Shown here one piece after another: positions 60,469-64,000 of a DNA stretch of 64,000 nt. Source of the DNA: Ooceraea biroi (lineage: Eukaryota; Arthropoda; Insecta; Hymenoptera; Formicidae); the NCBI RefSeq assembly GCF_003672135.1, contig NC_039514.1, forward strand, positions 3,782,001 to 3,846,000. The letters are read 5' to 3'. The notes beneath the pieces are model-generated. The model did not search any database, was not told where the DNA came from, and saw only the letters and a program-made list of their open reading frames with translations. A program made the position numbers and the translations under genes. Positions within the stretch are counted from its first letter, which is position 1. Each line of letters opens with the position of its first letter.

Positions 60469-60484
60469 GGGAGGGGAGGGAGGG
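60469..60484 (+). promoter_or_regulatory. G-quadruplex motif
   Basis: GGGAGGGGAGGGAGGG overlapping the end of the fourth iteron; the same as 13,492-13,507 on the other strand. Confidence 0.6.
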
Positions 60485-60633
60485 TCGCAGTGCATGATGC
60501 ACGTGCATACTTGTCATACGCGATATGATTTGCTATCCGCTGATTCGCTCCAGGTGTTAATACCACTGACGCACGTTTTATCTCGCTTTCTATGTTCCTC
60601 TTATTGTTACTTACTCCTACTACTGTTACTCGC

Positions 60634-60649
60634 GGGAGGGGAGGGAGGG
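60634..60649 (+). promoter_or_regulatory. G-quadruplex motif
   Basis: A second exact copy of the same 16-mer, in the 300-bp duplicate of the block. Confidence 0.6.
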
Positions 60650-60953
60650 TCGCAGCGACATTTTCGCGAACTATTCGCGAACCCAACCGGAGCCACGTGC
60701 GCGATATAATAGAAACCCCCATTGTACACAACATATGTCAGGGTGGCGTGATGGAATGTGCATGATAGCATTCGTTACTAAGGAACCAATATCCAGCATC
60801 TCGGCACTTCCGCTGACCTGAGCCCTCGAGCGCCGTCCGGCTGCTATGAAATCGGATGAGTGGATGTTAAAGCACATCGCGTCCACGTGCGTGACGTAAC
60901 CGATGCATCCTTCGATGACACGTTTCGCGGTGGAGGGGGTGAAACAAAATGCA

Positions 60954-60997
60954 TATATAAAGTGAAAAGCGAATGTTAAAAATATTAGTTGTTCAGT
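60954..60997 (+). promoter_or_regulatory. Arm D: candidate core promoter of the orphan gene
   Basis: TATATAAAG (60,954-60,962) and initiator TTCAGT (60,992-60,997), 46 bases before the first ATG at 61,043. Confidence 0.5.
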
Positions 60998-61042
60998 GGA
61001 CTAAGCACGATTAGATCTGAAGAGAAGAAGCTAGAAGGAACA

Positions 61043-61780
61043 ATGTGGAGCAAGAGACACATGGAGCAGAAGCGCGAACAGCAGCGTGGAAGCGAAGCTA
61101 GTAAGTATATTTAGCAATTGATATATGAAGCATGGATTTCTAATAGTTCTACATTATTTCTCCGCAGTGCTAATTCCACAGCGGGCGTCACTTCCGAAGC
61201 GCGTGATACTGCAGCATCGCAACCACAACGCCGATGACGATGCGTTCGTATCCTAGGAAGAAGATACGCATTGGCAACGACGGAACACAAGTATTTAGAA
61301 GTTGGCATAAACGTGAGACATGGTCCGAGTTACATGGAGATTGCTGTGGGAGACAAACGAGGGAATGAATTGATCCTCGGAATGGAAACCTGGAAAGGCC
61401 TCATGGAACATCAACATTTAATCCAGGAGTATTTTTCCAAAACTAATAAACGACCCGTAGATCCCATATATATCGGGCCATTAACTGTAGACTTTATTAA
61501 GTATAACAATACGAAGTGTGTTCGGTTCGAAGTAACAAACGTGCGATCAATAATGATGGAAGCTACACTAACAACTATGTTTAATCTCGATAAATGTATC
61601 GATTACATGTACAATTGGTTAGTAAGCTGCATCGACCATGTAGATTACAAGTACGAACAGTTCTGTAAGATCGCACGTAGCATTGATAATCCTAACGACA
61701 TAACCGTTACCATACAAAACAGCGAATACTTCGATGACAAGGAACTTATCGATTGTGAGTTATTAGCATTAGCGTTCTGA
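61043..61780 (+). CDS. Arm D: orphan two-exon gene, unknown function
   Basis: Exon 1 61,043-61,100 (basic, starts MWSKRH), intron 61,101-61,167, exon 2 61,168-61,780. The core (61,271-61,780) opens at a TTG, not an ATG, so its own start is not credible and translation should come from exon 1. Exon 2 in the exon-1 phase reads about 30 codons to a TAG near 61,252 and needs one frameshift to enter the core. The 169-residue core is identical to arm A. Two AATAAA signals follow (about 61,822-61,840). No domain recognised. Confidence 0.6.
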
Positions 61781-62105
61781 AAAAAGAACATTATTGTGTA
61801 ATGTAAAACATAATATTGTGGAATAAAGTATGGAATAAAATAATATTTACTCCTAATCGTTGTAGTGCACTCCCAGTTTATTCGCATAGGTTAGATAAGT
61901 ATCATAGAAGGTATCAAATGGCGCGAACACGTTCTGTGTAGCCTCATGAAACATTGCATCATGACATTGAGACACGTGCAACTAAGTTGCACATCTTGGG
62001 TAGCCTCACAAGATATTTTAGATGAGATAATGCAATTCTTCAACACGTTGCGTTAGAGCGAGATAAAGATATAGGGTGGTAGAGATCATATAATTAGGAA
62101 ACGAT
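61781..62105. other. Spacer between orphan gene and polB
   Basis: Non-coding. It holds polyadenylation signals (GGAATAAAGT, GGAATAAAAT). A short diverged repeat, GTAGCCTCATGAAACATTGCA and AGTTGCACATCTTGGGTAGCCTCACAAG, shares the GTAGCCTCA core. Confidence 0.5.
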
Positions 62106-63768
62106 ATGCAACGCATAGCAGTATACGTGTCGGGAGTTCTGGATGATGCATCGGTCACGAAAGTCGAAAATGAAGACACTCACTCAAATAGAACAGGCCA
62201 TTGTGGCATAATCATCGCGTGTGTCAACTTTGGGTGAATATTTCGCATGGACGCAACAGTGCGATGACTTCATCGAGAAATTGGAAGAACGCAATCGCGC
62301 CAAGCAGCCGCGACTCTTTATCGGATACAAACAATCCTTAGTGGCTCGAATCGCGCGGCTCGAGGGACTGAAGAAGCGATTAGAAAAACGCTTTATCCAT
62401 ATTGGTGGCGAGTATACAGGGTGGAATAACAGTGTTGAAGGACTCTCGTGGCGAGTGATAGAGACCGCGTTCGAAAGCCGCATTTTAACCGGTGCTGTGA
62501 TAAATTCCGGCTATATTGAACCGCGGCGATTCTTGGAAGACGCTAGCATCATAGTGCTCGATCATGTGCAAACATTAATGAATGAACACGAAAGTGTGAA
62601 AGTAAATACCATGTTCAATGGCGAGTTTGTGGCGGGTGAGAAGATCGCCAATAAGAGTATCAATACGCGAAACCGAGCACTCTTTCGTACGTCCAATCTG
62701 AAAGAGTGATTCGCTCAATATGTTTTCGAGTCCATCTTGGCGTCTCTCGAAGAGTTCCAGGAGCGCGACAGTGGATGGGCGTTGTCGCGTATACTGGACC
62801 TGACGGTTACATCAACAAGTATAACCCTATGCACGCTGGATGTCATGCCAAAGTACCGAAAGAGATTATGTTGAAGAGAGCAGTAATAAACATACAGAGT
62901 AACGATAACGCATGTTTTGCGTGGTCGGTGATCGCTGCTCTCTATCCGGCTGAAAGCAACGCGGAAAGGACAAACGGATATCCCGATTGTAAGTCAATAT
63001 TAAGACTTGATGGCATTGAATTCCCTATGTCGTTGAAGCAAATAAACAAATTTGAGCTTCTGAACAATATATCGATAAATGTATATACCCCACTGGAGAA
63101 GAAGAACGAGGAAAAACTCACGGTCGTACCGATACGGCTCACTGATCAGAAGATGGATACGCATGTCAATCTGTTGTACATGCAGGATCCGCTGGACAAC
63201 GTGGGGCATTTTGCGTACATAAAAACTTATCCCGGCTGGTGAGCGCCCAACTGAGCAACAACAAACGAAAAAAATACATTTGCGATCGGTAAGTACAATA
63301 TTATATTATAATGAATACACTCTCTGGGCCAGATTAAAGTAATTAACAGATCCTTACATTCATGCAGATGTCTGCACTACTTCTCCTCCAACAAGAGATT
63401 GGAGGCTCACTCTGTCGATTGCACAAAACTAAACGATTGTGCCATCGTTTTACCTAACGAGGACAAGGGCACAAGTGGCTGCGTTTCGACAACCACAGCA
63501 GAAGGAGCGGATGCCGTTCGTCGTATACGCCGACTTGGAGTATGCATTGGAGAAGAGAGAAACGGAAAAATCCGGCACATACCCATATCACCATCACAAG
63601 GCATATAGTGCTGCGTACTACGTGCGGTGTTCATACGACAACTCATTATCCGCGTATCGATATCGTCGCGGCACCGACTGCATTTCGTGGTTTGTCGAAG
63701 AACTGAAAGCTCTAGCGTTTCGCGTAAAAGCAATTCTAACCGCTAATGTGCCCATGGAAAATCGGTAA
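62106..63768 (+). pseudogene. Arm D: truncated polB-like gene, broken
   Basis: Clean copy of the arm A gene in forward orientation, likely starting at the ATG 62,106. Lesions shared with A: frameshift near 62,180, TAA 62,209-62,211, TGA 62,707-62,709, frameshift near 62,810, and frameshift near 63,465. Private to D: one A missing from a homopolymer near 63,222, which closes the frame at 63,242, and one G missing near 63,504. It ends with a stop after the first exonuclease motif, with no polymerase core. Shared lesions show that the gene died before the duplication or before the two haplotypes split. Confidence 0.7.
63289..63367 (+). other. Arm D: spliceosomal intron in polB-like gene
   Basis: GTAAGT to ATGCAG, 79 bases, splitting a zinc-finger-like cysteine/histidine motif as in arm A. 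Confidence 0.75.
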
Positions 63769-64000
63769 TTATTCAGTTTAGCGGCCTCACCTCAAAACTC
63801 GATGAAATTAGGCTCATTCGACGCGTTTTTGCATAAAACGAAAGGATCTGGCAGAAAAAAGTGTCGCTCTGCCACGCGAAGCGAGATATTAATCGTTAAA
63901 GTTGTCCACTTATTAGGTTAGGAAACCTGTCATACCGACGAAATGTAGTGACACGAGCATGCATGTGGCATGCCTTTTAGTTACTTGTCGCTAGTAGAAG
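63769..64000. other. Arm D: non-coding stretch after polB
   Basis: Clean reverse complement of about 9,975-10,206. The window ends about 35 bases before the place where Merlin would start, so it is unknown whether arm D carries Merlin. Confidence 0.7.

Larger units (their letters stand above)
60186..60950 (+). repeat. Arm D: GC-rich upstream block with GACCTAAC iterons
   Basis: Clean copy of 13,030-13,790. Four copies of GACCTAACYCGCGG lie at 60,279-60,292, 60,318-60,331, 60,357-60,370 and 60,457-60,470; the first three are 39 bases apart. Each is followed by GAGGGG. ORFs here are arginine/proline-rich shadows. Confidence 0.75.

Noticed and set aside
1..64000. A working new defence or immune system
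   Set aside because: Apart from one partial ABCG gene and an orphan protein, everything coding is a broken transposon or virus-type relic; no set of intact genes forms a system.

Overview
This looks like repeat-rich insect nuclear DNA, probably hymenopteran and possibly ant. The evidence is spliced genes with GTAAGT-type donors, an ABCG half-transporter gene, copia, Transib and Merlin transposons, and a family B DNA polymerase relic of the Polinton/adintovirus kind. I saw no bacterial features. The species call is inference.

The window is one block present four times in alternating orientation. Arm A (1-24,894, forward) holds a copia retrotransposon (171-4,667), a Transib transposase relic (5,083-7,291), two fold-back hairpins (7,736-7,974), a Merlin transposase relic on the minus strand (8,342-9,929), a cassette of a truncated polB-like gene and an orphan gene on the minus strand (10,207-12,934) with a GC-rich upstream block (13,030-13,790), a satellite array with a ~738-bp unit (13,791-18,590), and the first five coding exons of an ABCG gene (18,878-24,826) with a tRNA-like sequence in one intron. 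Arm B (24,895-42,305) is the reverse complement of A from the satellite back to copia and just past it. Arm C (42,306-54,615) is forward again, from the hairpins to ABCG intron 3. Arm D (54,633-64,000) is reverse, from ABCG intron 3 to just beyond the polB-like gene.

A and D are clean and nearly identical. B and C are full of small deletions, and the change in quality falls on the orientation hinges. Uncorrected or fold-back long-read sequence joined between two good arms is therefore the simplest explanation for B and C. Some differences cannot be read noise: C has a 303-bp solo LTR with a GGTT target duplication and lacks the 1.9-kb Merlin block; A, B and C each have six satellite units while D has four; A and D differ at a few ABCG codons. 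At least two haplotypes or paralogues therefore seem to be mixed here.

The most interesting biology is the satellite, whose unit carries two perfect three-box heat-shock-element motifs and a long hairpin and lies just upstream of the ABCG gene. Next is the spliced polB-plus-orphan cassette, with iterated GACCTAAC boxes and G-quadruplex motifs upstream. No gene in the window looks like a complete working system: every transposon is broken, polB is truncated, and ABCG lacks its membrane half.
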